From positions 1 through 50,632 of the forward strand of contig DMOI01000038.1 in assembly GCA_003452395.1 (NCBI GenBank): DNA of 50,632 nucleotides. Reading direction: 5' to 3'. Shown here one piece after another: positions 33,621 to 41,779 of this stretch (its first letter is position 1; every line of letters begins with the position of its first letter). The stretch comes from Clostridiales bacterium (GTDB lineage: Bacteria > Bacillota > Clostridia > Lachnospirales > UBA12420). The notes below the pieces were generated by a model. It did no database searches and was not told the origin of the DNA. It saw only the letters and a program-made list of their open reading frames with translations. Both the position numbers and the translations under genes were made by a program.

Positions 33621-33644
33621 AGTAAAAGAGGAGTTTAGTATAAT
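33565..33644 (+). repeat. Intergenic terminator/promoter repeat, copy A
   Basis: About 80 nt comprising a terminator hairpin and a TATAAT-containing box. By hand alignment it is roughly 80% identical to 37134-37213, including loop bases such as AAGGAGTC and the AAACAAnCGATTC core. In this copy the TATAAT (33639-33644) is so close to the ribosome binding site (GGAG 33649-33652) that a transcript from it would lack that site. Confidence 0.65.
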
Positions 33645-33662
33645 AAAAGGAGTGTGGAACAC

Positions 33663-34634
33663 ATGAATGTAATAGAGGTAAAGAATTTAAATAAGCAGTT
33701 TAAGTCTAAGGTAAAAGAAGAAGGATTTAAAGGGAGTATGAAGGCTATGTTTAAGCCGGAGTATAAAATAAAAGATGCAGTATCAGATATAAGTTTTAAT
33801 GTCGAAGCTGGGGAGATGCTTGCTTTTATAGGGCCAAACGGTGCTGGTAAATCAACAACTATAAAAATGCTTACAGGTATTTTATTTCCTACTTCAGGAG
33901 ATATAAATGTTTTAGGTCTTAATCCACAGAAAGATAGAAAGGAGCTTGCGTATAGGATAGGTATGGTTAATGGACAGAAGTCTCAGCTTTGGATGCACTT
34001 GCCTGCGATAGATAGTTACAAGCTTTTTGCGAGTATATATGATATAGAAGATAAGGAAGCTGATAAGCGTATAACAGAGCTTTCAGAAGTACTTAATCTA
34101 GGGGATATAATAAATCAGCCAGTAAGAACATTATCACTAGGTCAAAGAATGAGATGTGAGATAGCAGCAAGTCTTATACATAAGCCAGAAATAATATTTT
34201 TTGATGAACCTACTATAGGACTTGATCCAGTTGTAAAGCAGGAAATAAGGAAGTTTGTAAAGGAATTAAATAGAGAATTTAATACAACAGTATTTTTTAC
34301 AAGCCATGACATAGGAGATATTGAAAAGCTTTGTAAGAGAGTAATTATAGTGAATAATGGACAGATAGTACTCAATGATTCTCTTAAAAATTTGAAATAT
34401 AACTATTTAAATAAAAAGGTTATTGATATAAAATTTGATGAGGAAGTTTGTCTCGATAACGTTTGTGGCATAGAGATTATAAAAAAGAAGGGCTTCGATA
34501 TAAAGATGGAAGTAAATACTAGAGAACAGAGTATAAAAAATATACTTGAATGCTTGCCACTTGAGAAGATTGTGGATATAAATATATCAGATATACCTCT
34601 TGAGGAAGTTATTGCAGAAATTTATGGGAAATGA
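33663..34634 (+). CDS. ABC exporter ATP-binding protein
   Basis: A 323-residue ATPase of the ABC-2 exporter class (COG4586-like). It has Walker A GPNGAGKSTTIKMLTG, signature LSLGQRMRCEIAASL, Walker B IIFFDEPTIGLD, and the H-loop FTSHDIGDIEKL. The N-terminal 40 residues contain the KEEGFKGSMKAMFKPEYK insert typical of this subgroup. The C-terminal 90 residues form an accessory domain. ATG 33663 lies 10 nt after GGAG. It forms an operon with two permeases downstream; the exported substrate is unknown. Confidence 0.92.
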   Translation: MNVIEVKNLNKQFKSKVKEEGFKGSMKAMFKPEYKIKDAVSDISFNVEAGEMLAFIGPNGAGKSTTIKMLTGILFPTSGDINVLGLNPQKDRKELAYRIGMVNGQKSQLWMHLPAIDSYKLFASIYDIEDKEADKRITELSEVLNLGDIINQPVRTLSLGQRMRCEIAASLIHKPEIIFFDEPTIGLDPVVKQEIRKFVKELNREFNTTVFFTSHDIGDIEKLCKRVIIVNNGQIVLNDSLKNLKYNYLNKKVIDIKFDEEVCLDNVCGIEIIKKKGFDIKMEVNTREQSIKNILECLPLEKIVDINISDIPLEEVIAEIYGK

Positions 34635-34644
34635 GGTGCACAAA

Positions 34645-35436
34645 ATGAAAAAGTATTTTAGAGTAATAAGGATGATGTTAATAAATAATTTACAATATAT
34701 ATGGGATATGGTACTAGGTTCCATTCATTTTGTACTTATAATATTTATTTTTGTGAATTTATGGCAGTATCTATATGGTTCAGGCAAAGCTATGATTTCA
34801 GGATACGATATAAGCCAGATGATCTGGTATTTAATAGTAACTGAGTTAATAACAATAGGAACGAGAACTGCCATAACGAGAGGTGGAATATCAGATGAAG
34901 TTAAGAGTGGAAGTATATCTTACATATTAAATAAACCTATAAATTATATTGGGTACCAGTTCTCGAACTTTGTTGGAGAAGTTATTGTTAAGCTGATATT
35001 TTATATTCCATTAAGTTTGATTGTAGGGTTTGTAATGATAGGAGAGTTAAAAAACTTCAACTTTACTTACATACCTTTTATGATAATTGTTATAGTACTC
35101 GGTATAATAGTAGACTTTTTCCTAAGAGTGGTGGTTGGACTACTTGCTTTTTGGGTTGAGGATACTAGCCCGTTTTTCTGGATGTACGGAAAGTTTTTAC
35201 TTGTGTTTGGTGTTTTCTTTCCAGTAGAATTATTCCCTAAAGTAATTGCAGATATTGTAAAGGCTAGTCCTATAGCTGCCATAGTATATGGACCAGGAAA
35301 GATAGTAGTTGATTTTAGTTTTGAGACATTTTGGAGCATAATAGGTATTCAAATTATTTATCTAATATTATCTATAGCTCTTGCAGTTTTTGTCTATCAG
35401 AAAGGAGTGAAAAAATTAAATGTTAACGGTGGTTAA
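34645..35436 (+). CDS. ABC-2 permease (first subunit)
   Basis: A 263-residue membrane protein with about six hydrophobic segments, matching the ABC-2/DUF990-type permeases that pair with COG4586 ATPases. An internal TRTAITRGGISDEVKSG segment is the conserved cytoplasmic loop. It starts at ATG 34645, 11 nt after the ATPase gene, behind a GAGGTG site; the longer frame opened by TTG 34600 overlaps the ATPase and has no ribosome binding site. Its end overlaps the next gene. Confidence 0.87.
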   Translation: MKKYFRVIRMMLINNLQYIWDMVLGSIHFVLIIFIFVNLWQYLYGSGKAMISGYDISQMIWYLIVTELITIGTRTAITRGGISDEVKSGSISYILNKPINYIGYQFSNFVGEVIVKLIFYIPLSLIVGFVMIGELKNFNFTYIPFMIIVIVLGIIVDFFLRVVVGLLAFWVEDTSPFFWMYGKFLLVFGVFFPVELFPKVIADIVKASPIAAIVYGPGKIVVDFSFETFWSIIGIQIIYLILSIALAVFVYQKGVKKLNVNGG

Positions 35437-36214
35437 AAGTTATATAAAATTATTATACAAATATAAAGTTTTAAATATATCAGCAGCAATGGAATACAGA
35501 GTGAGCTTTATACTTCAAATAGTACTAATGATACTAAATAATGCAGCATTTCTTATAATATGGGGGGCATTATTTACAGTAAATAAAGATATTGGAGGCT
35601 ATGGATTTAAAGATGTAATGCTACTTTGGGCAATATCAAGTAGTAGCTTTGGATTTTGTTATGTGCTGTTTGGAAATGGAAGAAAGTTGATGACGCTTAT
35701 CATAAATGGTGAGCTAGATGTTTATTTGTTACAACCAAAGAATCTATTATTCAATATACTTGTATCAGGAACTAGCGTATCTGCGATAGGAGACTTTCTA
35801 TATGGGTATATTATACTTATTATACTAGGTGCAGATATAAAATTGTGGGCAATATTTAGTCTATTTGTAGTAGTATCGGGTATTATTATGGCTATGTTCG
35901 GAATTATAGTTCATAGCTTATCATTTTATTTAAATAACATAAAAGAATTTATAAGCAATATTGAAATGTTTGTAATTTCATTCTCAATATATCCAGAGGG
36001 TATATTTGGAGGTTTTATAAGGATATTGTTATACACTGTAGTACCAGCAGGATTCATGGCATATATTCCAGTTAGTGTTATGAGGCATTTCGATATAGGA
36101 TTATTATTGGTGGTTATTGCATTCGCTATATTTGAGACTATAATTGCGGTTACTATTTTTAACAAGGGGCTTAAGAGGTATGGGTCTGGTAATATGATTA
36201 ATATGAGGGGATAG
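35420..36214 (+). CDS. ABC-2 permease (second subunit)
   Basis: A 264-residue membrane protein with six hydrophobic segments and the loop FGNGRKLMTLIINGELDVYL, resembling the COG3694-type permease that forms a heterodimer with the preceding subunit. ATG 35420 lies inside the last codons of the first permease gene (17-nt overlap), which implies translational coupling; the AGGAGTG site is about 13 nt upstream. A terminator follows. Confidence 0.87.
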   Translation: MLTVVKSYIKLLYKYKVLNISAAMEYRVSFILQIVLMILNNAAFLIIWGALFTVNKDIGGYGFKDVMLLWAISSSSFGFCYVLFGNGRKLMTLIINGELDVYLLQPKNLLFNILVSGTSVSAIGDFLYGYIILIILGADIKLWAIFSLFVVVSGIIMAMFGIIVHSLSFYLNNIKEFISNIEMFVISFSIYPEGIFGGFIRILLYTVVPAGFMAYIPVSVMRHFDIGLLLVVIAFAIFETIIAVTIFNKGLKRYGSGNMINMRG

Positions 36215-36233
36215 ATGGGAGAATGTAATACTG

Positions 36234-36272
36234 GTATAGGAGTCACTCGTAAAGAGTGGCTTTTATACTTTT
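36234..36272 (+). terminator. Terminator of the ABC exporter operon
   Basis: CACTC (36244-36248) pairs with GAGTG (36254-36258), extended outward by GTATA/ATAC-type pairs, with T-rich tails. Confidence 0.6.
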
Positions 36273-36449
36273 TAAGGATTTGGATGGTTAGTTTATAATT
36301 TTATTTGTAAAATATAAGTAAATATGATAAAATATTTTAAAAGAGAACGAGAAGTTGAGTCATATGAAGATAAACAGTGTACCTGCAAGGAAAGAAACAT
36401 TGAATATAAGATTTATTTTAATCATCTAGGAATGGAGTGCGAGTGAAGG

Positions 36450-36593
36450 ATGAAAGAAATTGAGGTATTGGTGCAAGTCTTTGATAACAAAATTATAAAT
36501 GATGCGGCTGTAGTTTATTGTGAAGAGTCTAAAACTCCATATAAAATCCCAGTAATTTGGTGTAAAGATCAAGATTTTGAAACTGCGAGATAA
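36450..36593 (+). CDS. Small ORF, possible CYTH-like N-terminal fragment
   Basis: A 47-residue frame starting MKEIEVLVQVFDNKIINDAA and ending QDFETAR. The EIEVLVQV start is reminiscent of CYTH-domain (class IV adenylate cyclase-like) proteins, but the rest does not continue that fold. The ribosome binding site is weak (GAGTGAAGG touches the ATG). Its end overlaps the next, unrelated frame. I regard it as a likely remnant. Confidence 0.3.
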   Translation: MKEIEVLVQVFDNKIINDAAVVYCEESKTPYKIPVIWCKDQDFETAR

Positions 36594-37068
36594 TCAATAT
36601 AACTCAACTTTCATAAAGCTAAGGCTCAGAGTGAATCTTATAGAGAAAAACTTTAGATATGATATTGTAGATTCTGTACTAGATAATGACGGAAATAATC
36701 TATTAGATATAGTAAATAGATTAAGGGTTATTTCGGACTTGATCACAGACGGAGCGGATTTCATGGAGCTTGTAAACTTTGCAAATAGAATTTCAAATCT
36801 GATTTCTGATATTTCTACCGCACAAGTGGAAGAACGGCTTTTTGAAAATGAATTTGAGAGCAGATTATATGAAAAAATTAAAGATGAGGATATTAGTTTT
36901 AATGAAAGCTTGAGAGCGGGACTTTACAAGGATGTTATTAAATCCTTATTTACATTGATTAAGCCAGGAAATGAGTTTTTGGATAATGTAATGATTTTCG
37001 TAGAGGATGAAGCAGTTAAGATGAATAGATTGTCTATACTTGGAGACATAGCTAGGAAACTTGAATGA
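36577..37068 (+). pseudogene. C-terminal fragment of glycyl-tRNA synthetase beta subunit
   Basis: A 163-residue frame opening at TTG 36577 matches only the last quarter of GlyS: FRYDIVDSVLD, LDIVNRLRVIS, NFANRISNLISDI, LFENEFESRLYEKI, and the family ending FLDNVMIFVEDEAVKMNRLS. GlyS is about 690 residues and works with GlyQ; neither the rest of glyS nor glyQ is in the window. It has no ribosome binding site and no promoter of its own. It is the second aminoacyl-tRNA synthetase relic in this region. Confidence 0.7.
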
Positions 37069-37133
37069 ATTTGCGATTTTGGAAAAATAGTTGGAGATAA
37101 TAAAGGGAACTGATATTCAAATTGGAATAATTA

Positions 37134-37213
37134 ACTTAAGCAAGGAGTCATATAAACAAACGATTCTTTTGCTTGAGTTTTTTGTTTACATTAAACGAGA
37201 AGTTTGATATAAT
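37134..37213 (+). repeat. Intergenic terminator/promoter repeat, copy B
   Basis: ACTTAAGCAA-GGAGTC pairs with GATTC-TTGCTTGAGT, followed by six T (a terminator). Then comes TTTACA (about 37185-37190), 17-nt spacer, TATAAT (37208-37213), a good promoter for the ASCH gene. It is roughly 80% identical to 33565-33644 by hand alignment. Confidence 0.65.
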
Positions 37214-37274
37214 TTACAAAAGAAAGGAATTAAAGTATATTTGATGTTATATTGTAAAAAGGGAGGTTAAATAG

Positions 37275-37718
37275 TTGGATCATGTTGCTATTATGAATAA
37301 GAAAACGGATGATTATCTAAAATGGATAGTAAATGGGGAAAAGTCTGTTGAGTCAAGGTGGTACAAACATAAATATGCACCATGGGACAGGATAAACGAA
37401 GGAGATACAGTGTACTTTAAATATACTGGAGAAAAGGTTACAGTAGAAGCTACGGTAGAGAAAATAATTCAGTATGAAGACTTGAATGAAGATAATATAG
37501 AAGAAATATGGAACAGTTACGGAAAGGAAATATCTCCGGGCATAGAAGATATGAGCGAAATGATTGAACAGGAAAAAGTAAAGCTGTATAAGTATTGTGT
37601 TTTAATTTTTGTAAAAGATGTGAAGAAAATAGAACCTTTTGCTATAGATAAAAGAGGGTACGGAAATATGGCAGCATGGATTGTAATTGAGGATATAGAT
37701 ACGATTAAGATAACATAA
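37275..37718 (+). CDS. ASCH-domain protein
   Basis: A 147-residue cytoplasmic protein of the ASCH/PUA-like fold, recognised by the entry motif KSVESRWYKHKYAPWDRI and the barrel strand EGDTVYFKYTGEKVTVEATV. ASCH proteins are predicted to bind RNA or modified nucleotides, and some are amidohydrolases on modified cytidines. The start is TTG 37275 after GGGAGG with a 9-nt gap; no ATG is better placed. Promoter in repeat copy B. Confidence 0.75.
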   Translation: MDHVAIMNKKTDDYLKWIVNGEKSVESRWYKHKYAPWDRINEGDTVYFKYTGEKVTVEATVEKIIQYEDLNEDNIEEIWNSYGKEISPGIEDMSEMIEQEKVKLYKYCVLIFVKDVKKIEPFAIDKRGYGNMAAWIVIEDIDTIKIT

Positions 37719-37830
37719 GATAGCTAAAGAAAAAAGAGAGTGGGATTCTTAAAGATATATGTGAAAATATACGAGGAGGGATTAAAGATGGGTGAAAAAT
37801 TGATATATAAGGGAATATGAAAACAGAAGA

Positions 37831-37861
37831 AAACTTTAGTTAAGATATTTAACTAAAGTTT
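37831..37861 (+). promoter_or_regulatory. Perfect inverted repeat next to a ribosome binding site
   Basis: AAACTTTAGTTA (37831-37842) and TAACTAAAGTTT (37850-37861) are exact complements around a 7-nt loop. The AAGGAGG of the HD-domain gene starts directly after. There is no U-run, so a translation-control hairpin or protein operator is more likely than a terminator. A 10-codon frame with its own GGAGGG site (near 37791) precedes it. Confidence 0.5.
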
Positions 37862-37873
37862 AAGGAGGATAAA

Positions 37874-38494
37874 ATGGATATAGAAAATTTATTAGATTTT
37901 TATAATGAAGTTAATAAGTTAAAGACTACAATAAGGTATAAGGGCACAGATGATGTTTTTAAAGAGAGTACAGCAGATCACAGTTGGAGGCTTGCATTAA
38001 TGTGTATGGATTTATATGAAAGGTATAATGTGGATATAGAAATTATGTATGCGGTGAAACTTGCACTTGTACATGATTTATGTGAATACAATCAAAACAA
38101 TGATTTCACAGTTTCAGATGTATTAAATGGGAGAGTATCAAAAGAACAAAAAAACAAACTCGAACTAGAAGCTATGAATGATATTGCTAAAAAGTATAAT
38201 AGAAATGATATATTTGAAATGTGGAAGGATTATGAAAATCATAATTCAAAAGAGGCAAAGTATATAAAACTATTAGATAGAATGGAAGCAATATTACACA
38301 TAATAGATAAGTTAGATGCAGGTAAATTTATATCAGATTTAGGTTATATAGCTATTTACTGTGATGAACTAGTTAAAAAATTTCCTGAACTAATTCCAGT
38401 GTTAAAAGGCATAAAAGATAAATTAAAACGTAAGTTTTTAAAAGCTGGAATAGAATGGAAGGCAGAGTATGACGTGCATTATACCGAAAACTAA
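37874..38494 (+). CDS. HD-domain hydrolase (HDDC2/YfbR-like)
   Basis: A 206-residue metal-dependent phosphohydrolase. The HD ligands are visible: His36 in ESTADHSWRLAL and His67-Asp68 in LALVHDLCEY, with a later Asp in KLLDRMEAILH. The spacing and the E-S-x-A-D-H-S motif fit the HDDC2/YfbR group, which dephosphorylates deoxynucleoside 5'-monophosphates. AAGGAGG site, controlled perhaps by the adjacent hairpin. The following small ORF starts 14 nt after its stop. Confidence 0.85.
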   Translation: MDIENLLDFYNEVNKLKTTIRYKGTDDVFKESTADHSWRLALMCMDLYERYNVDIEIMYAVKLALVHDLCEYNQNNDFTVSDVLNGRVSKEQKNKLELEAMNDIAKKYNRNDIFEMWKDYENHNSKEAKYIKLLDRMEAILHIIDKLDAGKFISDLGYIAIYCDELVKKFPELIPVLKGIKDKLKRKFLKAGIEWKAEYDVHYTEN

Positions 38495-38507
38495 ATAGGA
38501 GGTAAAA

Positions 38508-38693
38508 ATGAGAGAAAATATTTATTACTGGAAGTGTGATAACCCACTTCCGATTGAGGAGAAGTGGGTGTATAACGATAAGTATACATTGTCAGATATA
38601 AGTGATGTTGTAGAGAAGATAGCTGTATATCATTTTGGAAAGAAGCCAACTAAGGTTGAGGCTACAGGTAGTGCAGTTGGCAAAAATGCATGA
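38508..38693 (+). pseudogene. N-terminal fragment of an unidentified protein
   Basis: A 61-residue frame (MRENIYYWKCDNPLPIEEKW, then VVEKIAVYHFGKKPTKVEA) with a good AGGAGG site and coding character throughout, but it stops abruptly after GSAVGKNA. The gap to the next gene (38694-38859) contains further coding-like scraps. It looks like the 5' end of a larger gene, possibly a phosphotransferase, whose remainder is lost. I cannot name the family. Confidence 0.45.
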
Positions 38694-38859
38694 TATAAAG
38701 CTAGATGACTTTGGCTTTATTAACACAGAAATTTTGAAAAAAGAAAAGAGTCAAGTAAGTAGTATTCAATGATTAATATTTAAACGATAGAAGCAAGGAT
38801 GACTGCATGAACAAGACTATAAGAAAGTAATTATATATGAACCAAAAGGAGAATGAACT

Positions 38860-40038
38860 ATGAGTATTACAAAGATGGATATACAGAATTACATAAAAGA
38901 AGGAAGGTATGATATAACTGATTGTACTGTAGAAGATTTTTTTATAAAAGATAATAAGGAAGTTGACAATGCATATTGGGAAAATAGTATTTTTACTATA
39001 ATAGGAGATGTGGTATCAACAACATTTAAAGCAGCCGGTTCAGTAGTGGATTATATCGGTACTGGAAAGGGAGAAAATTTAAAAAGTGTAAAAATTGAAG
39101 TAGATAAAATAGCATCGGATGTTTATATGAAAGAAATGAAAAATTGGAAACAAGAAGTGAAAGTAGCTACTTCTGAAGGAAAAGATGAGTTTGGTAATGA
39201 TCAACCAGGAGTTGCTACGGATAAAATTGAATTAAAGAAAAACGAATCTATCAATATTGCAATAGATGCAATAGATGGTACTACACTTACAGCACTAGGG
39301 TTACCGGGTGCAGAATCAATATGTGCCGTGGGAAAAGGGTTTAGGGCTTTTCCAGACTTACAAGCGTATAGCATACTTGCTGATGCAAAGGTGATGGATA
39401 AACTTGATTTTACATCACTTCCAGAAGTAGCACTTGAGAAAAATCTACAACTAATAGCAGATGGACTAGGGAAAAGAGTTGATCAGCTAGTTATGGTAAC
39501 GCATGGATATGAGTCAAAAAAGCACCACCAAACTATGATTGATAGGATGAGAGCACTAGGCGTAACTGTCGTTATTCCAGAACCAGTTACCATAGAGGTT
39601 CCATATACGATTGGGGCATGTCTAGAGACCTATGAAATTGATGGAATTATAGGAGTCTTTGGATTACCTGAAGTAGCTATAAATTCTATACTAACAAGAA
39701 TGATTAACCCTGATAAAGCGTACGGATTCCGTATAGTAGGTAACGAAATCTTAAAGAGACCTGAGCAAAATACACTCGATGGCATATTTGACTTATCAAG
39801 TGAGGAAGAAAAAGTAGTTAACGGACTGGGACTAGATAAAAACTTAATATATAACTATGACAATATAGTAAGTGGTAGCGAGTGTATATTTGCATGTGCT
39901 GCAGTTACTGATGACCCAATGTTAGGTCTTAATGGAATGAAAAAAGAAAGAGATAGCCTGATTGTAGAAGGATTAATTGCACTACCATTTGGAAACGTGT
40001 TTAAGGTAAGGATTGCGTTTAAGAATAAAACAATGTAG
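38860..40038 (+). CDS. Divergent GlpX-like (class II) fructose-bisphosphatase family protein
   Basis: A 392-residue cytoplasmic protein with the inositol-phosphatase/GlpX fold. The metal-binding motif is IDAIDGTTLTALG (near 127-139; canonical GlpX has DPIDGT), and GVFGLPEVAINS near 266 corresponds to the GIGGTPEG segment. It differs from housekeeping GlpX in length and in many positions, so a sugar bisphosphatase of other specificity is possible. AAAGGAG site. No sugar-metabolism genes flank it. Confidence 0.7.
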   Translation: MSITKMDIQNYIKEGRYDITDCTVEDFFIKDNKEVDNAYWENSIFTIIGDVVSTTFKAAGSVVDYIGTGKGENLKSVKIEVDKIASDVYMKEMKNWKQEVKVATSEGKDEFGNDQPGVATDKIELKKNESINIAIDAIDGTTLTALGLPGAESICAVGKGFRAFPDLQAYSILADAKVMDKLDFTSLPEVALEKNLQLIADGLGKRVDQLVMVTHGYESKKHHQTMIDRMRALGVTVVIPEPVTIEVPYTIGACLETYEIDGIIGVFGLPEVAINSILTRMINPDKAYGFRIVGNEILKRPEQNTLDGIFDLSSEEEKVVNGLGLDKNLIYNYDNIVSGSECIFACAAVTDDPMLGLNGMKKERDSLIVEGLIALPFGNVFKVRIAFKNKTM

Positions 40039-40139
40039 AGGAGAAGTTTGAAAAGTTCACTCTATTGCGGGTGAAGGAATGGAACTAATTAACATATCGG
40101 TGTGCTACGAAATATTATCGAAAGAATTGAAAAGAGATA

Positions 40140-40168
40140 TTGACTTATTAATCCAAAGTTTATATAAT
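40140..40168 (+). promoter_or_regulatory. Promoter of the EAL/HDOD gene
   Basis: TTGACT (40140-40145), 17-nt spacer, TATAAT (40163-40168). A short frame (40079-40174, 31 codons, MELINISVCYEILSK) overlaps it and has a poorly spaced ribosome binding site; I do not call it a gene. Confidence 0.65.
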
Positions 40169-40205
40169 AAATAAAAACTTATTATTCTGATATATGGAGG
40201 GTATT

Positions 40206-41435
40206 ATGGAGATTTTTGTTGCGAGACAGCCAATATTTGATGATAAAAAGAATGTTATAGGATACGAGCTACTCTATAGAGATAGTTCTAATAATGAATA
40301 TATAAAAACGGATGATAATAAGGCGACTGCAGCAGTACTTGCAAATAGCTTTATGGAAATAGGTTATGATATTATGACTAACGGAAATAAGGCTTTTGTA
40401 AAATTTACAGAAGAGTTGATTAGTATGGGTGCACCTACATTATTTTCGAATGAATTAATCGTAATTGAGATTTTACAAGGTATTGAACCAAGTGACGAGC
40501 ATATAAAAAACTGCACGGAGTTAAAGAAAAATGGATATACATTGGTACTGGATAATTTTGAGTATAGAGATATAAAAAGATATAAAGAATTATTATGTAT
40601 TGTTGATATAGTTAAGGTGGATTGGAGAACTAACTCAAAAGATGAAAGAAAAAAACTTGTTGTAGATATAAAAAAGATAAATCCTAAAATAATTTTCTTG
40701 GCGGAGAAGATTGAAATTGAGGATAATTACAAAGAAGCATTGAGAAATGGATATACTATGTTTCAAGGATATTTTTTTAGTATGCCTATTTTGGTTGAAG
40801 GTGTAAGAAATACAAATAATAAACTAAGCTATTTACAAATATTAAATGAAATCTGTGTGCCTGAACCTGATTTTGATAGAATTTCTGAAATTATAGAAAG
40901 TGACCCAACGCTTACATTACAGCTTTTAAAACTTATAAATTCTGTTGCATTTAGAGCGATTCAAAGAATAACTTCTGTTAGAGAGGCTTTGGTTAGACTC
41001 GGAATGAAGGAAGTAAGAAAGTGGATATCAGTTATTATGCTTAGAGAAGTAAGTAAAGAGTTGCCTATTGAAGTAATGAGAGTATCAATTGTTAGAGCCT
41101 ACTTTATGGAGTCACTTGCTGATGCATCAGAGCTAAAAAGTAGAAAATCAGAAGCTTTTATGTTTGGATTATTTTCTATGATAGATGTGCTATTTAGTTT
41201 TGACAGGGTAGAATTGTTGAAGGATATACCTATCAATGAAGACCTAAAGCAAGGGCTAATGGGGGCTGAGAACGATTTCACAAATCTGTTTAATGTCATA
41301 CTATATTACGAGAAAGCTGACTGGGATAACATTGAGGAGTATATAAATCTAAAAGGTATAAAAATAAACCCACTTGCTTTACTAAACTTTTATAATAAAG
41401 CGATTAATAATGCTGATAGACTTATGAAAACATAA
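40206..41435 (+). CDS. YuxH-type protein: degenerate EAL plus HDOD
   Basis: A 409-residue signalling protein. The N-terminal half (1-200) is an EAL-like domain of the YuxH type (FVARQPIFDDKKNVIGYELL); the catalytic EAL tripeptide is replaced by ELL, so c-di-GMP hydrolysis is unlikely and it may only sense or scaffold. The C-terminal half (about 205-400) is an HDOD domain (LQLLKLINSVAF, VREALVRLGMKEVRKWISV). I choose ATG 40206 after GGAGG; an in-frame ATG at 40194 overlaps that site. Confidence 0.88.
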   Translation: MEIFVARQPIFDDKKNVIGYELLYRDSSNNEYIKTDDNKATAAVLANSFMEIGYDIMTNGNKAFVKFTEELISMGAPTLFSNELIVIEILQGIEPSDEHIKNCTELKKNGYTLVLDNFEYRDIKRYKELLCIVDIVKVDWRTNSKDERKKLVVDIKKINPKIIFLAEKIEIEDNYKEALRNGYTMFQGYFFSMPILVEGVRNTNNKLSYLQILNEICVPEPDFDRISEIIESDPTLTLQLLKLINSVAFRAIQRITSVREALVRLGMKEVRKWISVIMLREVSKELPIEVMRVSIVRAYFMESLADASELKSRKSEAFMFGLFSMIDVLFSFDRVELLKDIPINEDLKQGLMGAENDFTNLFNVILYYEKADWDNIEEYINLKGIKINPLALLNFYNKAINNADRLMKT

Positions 41436-41543
41436 AAGGTAGACACTAATAAAACGAAAGTCTGAAAGGTGTATAGAATAAGCGGTTAAAAAAATATTAG
41501 GTGGATATTAACAAAAACTTAAATAAGTATGTAGTGGCGGTAT

Positions 41544-41570
41544 AGCACCATTGAGATTGGTGCTTTTTAT
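41544..41570 (+). terminator. Terminator after the EAL/HDOD gene
   Basis: AGCACCA (41544-41550) pairs with TGGTGCT (41558-41564), followed by TTTTATT. Confidence 0.8.
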
Positions 41571-41698
41571 TGTAAATAATGTAAGTCTTCTCAATAGTTA
41601 TTGATGTATACTGAAAAATATGTTATATTTAGAATATAAAAAAGCTTAGGTTAGCAGTGAGATACTATAGAAAAGAAAATTATGAGGTTAAGTGACGT

Positions 41699-41767
41699 AT
41701 GAAATATATATTAAAAGCGATAGATGTTGAAGATAGTAATGTAGTAAATACACAACAAACTATATAA
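41699..41767 (+). CDS. Possible 22-residue ORF
   Basis: ATG 41699 opens MKYILKAIDVEDSNVVNTQQ and stops at 41767, 12 nt before the next gene. GAGGTTAAG precedes it. It may be a leader peptide or the remnant of a truncated gene. Otherwise 41436-41779 holds only the terminator. Confidence 0.25.
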   Translation: MKYILKAIDVEDSNVVNTQQTI

Positions 41768-41779
41768 GAAGGTGAATAT

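Noticed and set aside
40079..40174. 31-codon frame MELINISVCYEILSK upstream of the EAL/HDOD gene, considered as a Spo0E-like peptide
   Set aside because: The SQELD-type motif is lacking, the ribosome binding site touches the ATG, and a consensus promoter overlaps its 3' end.
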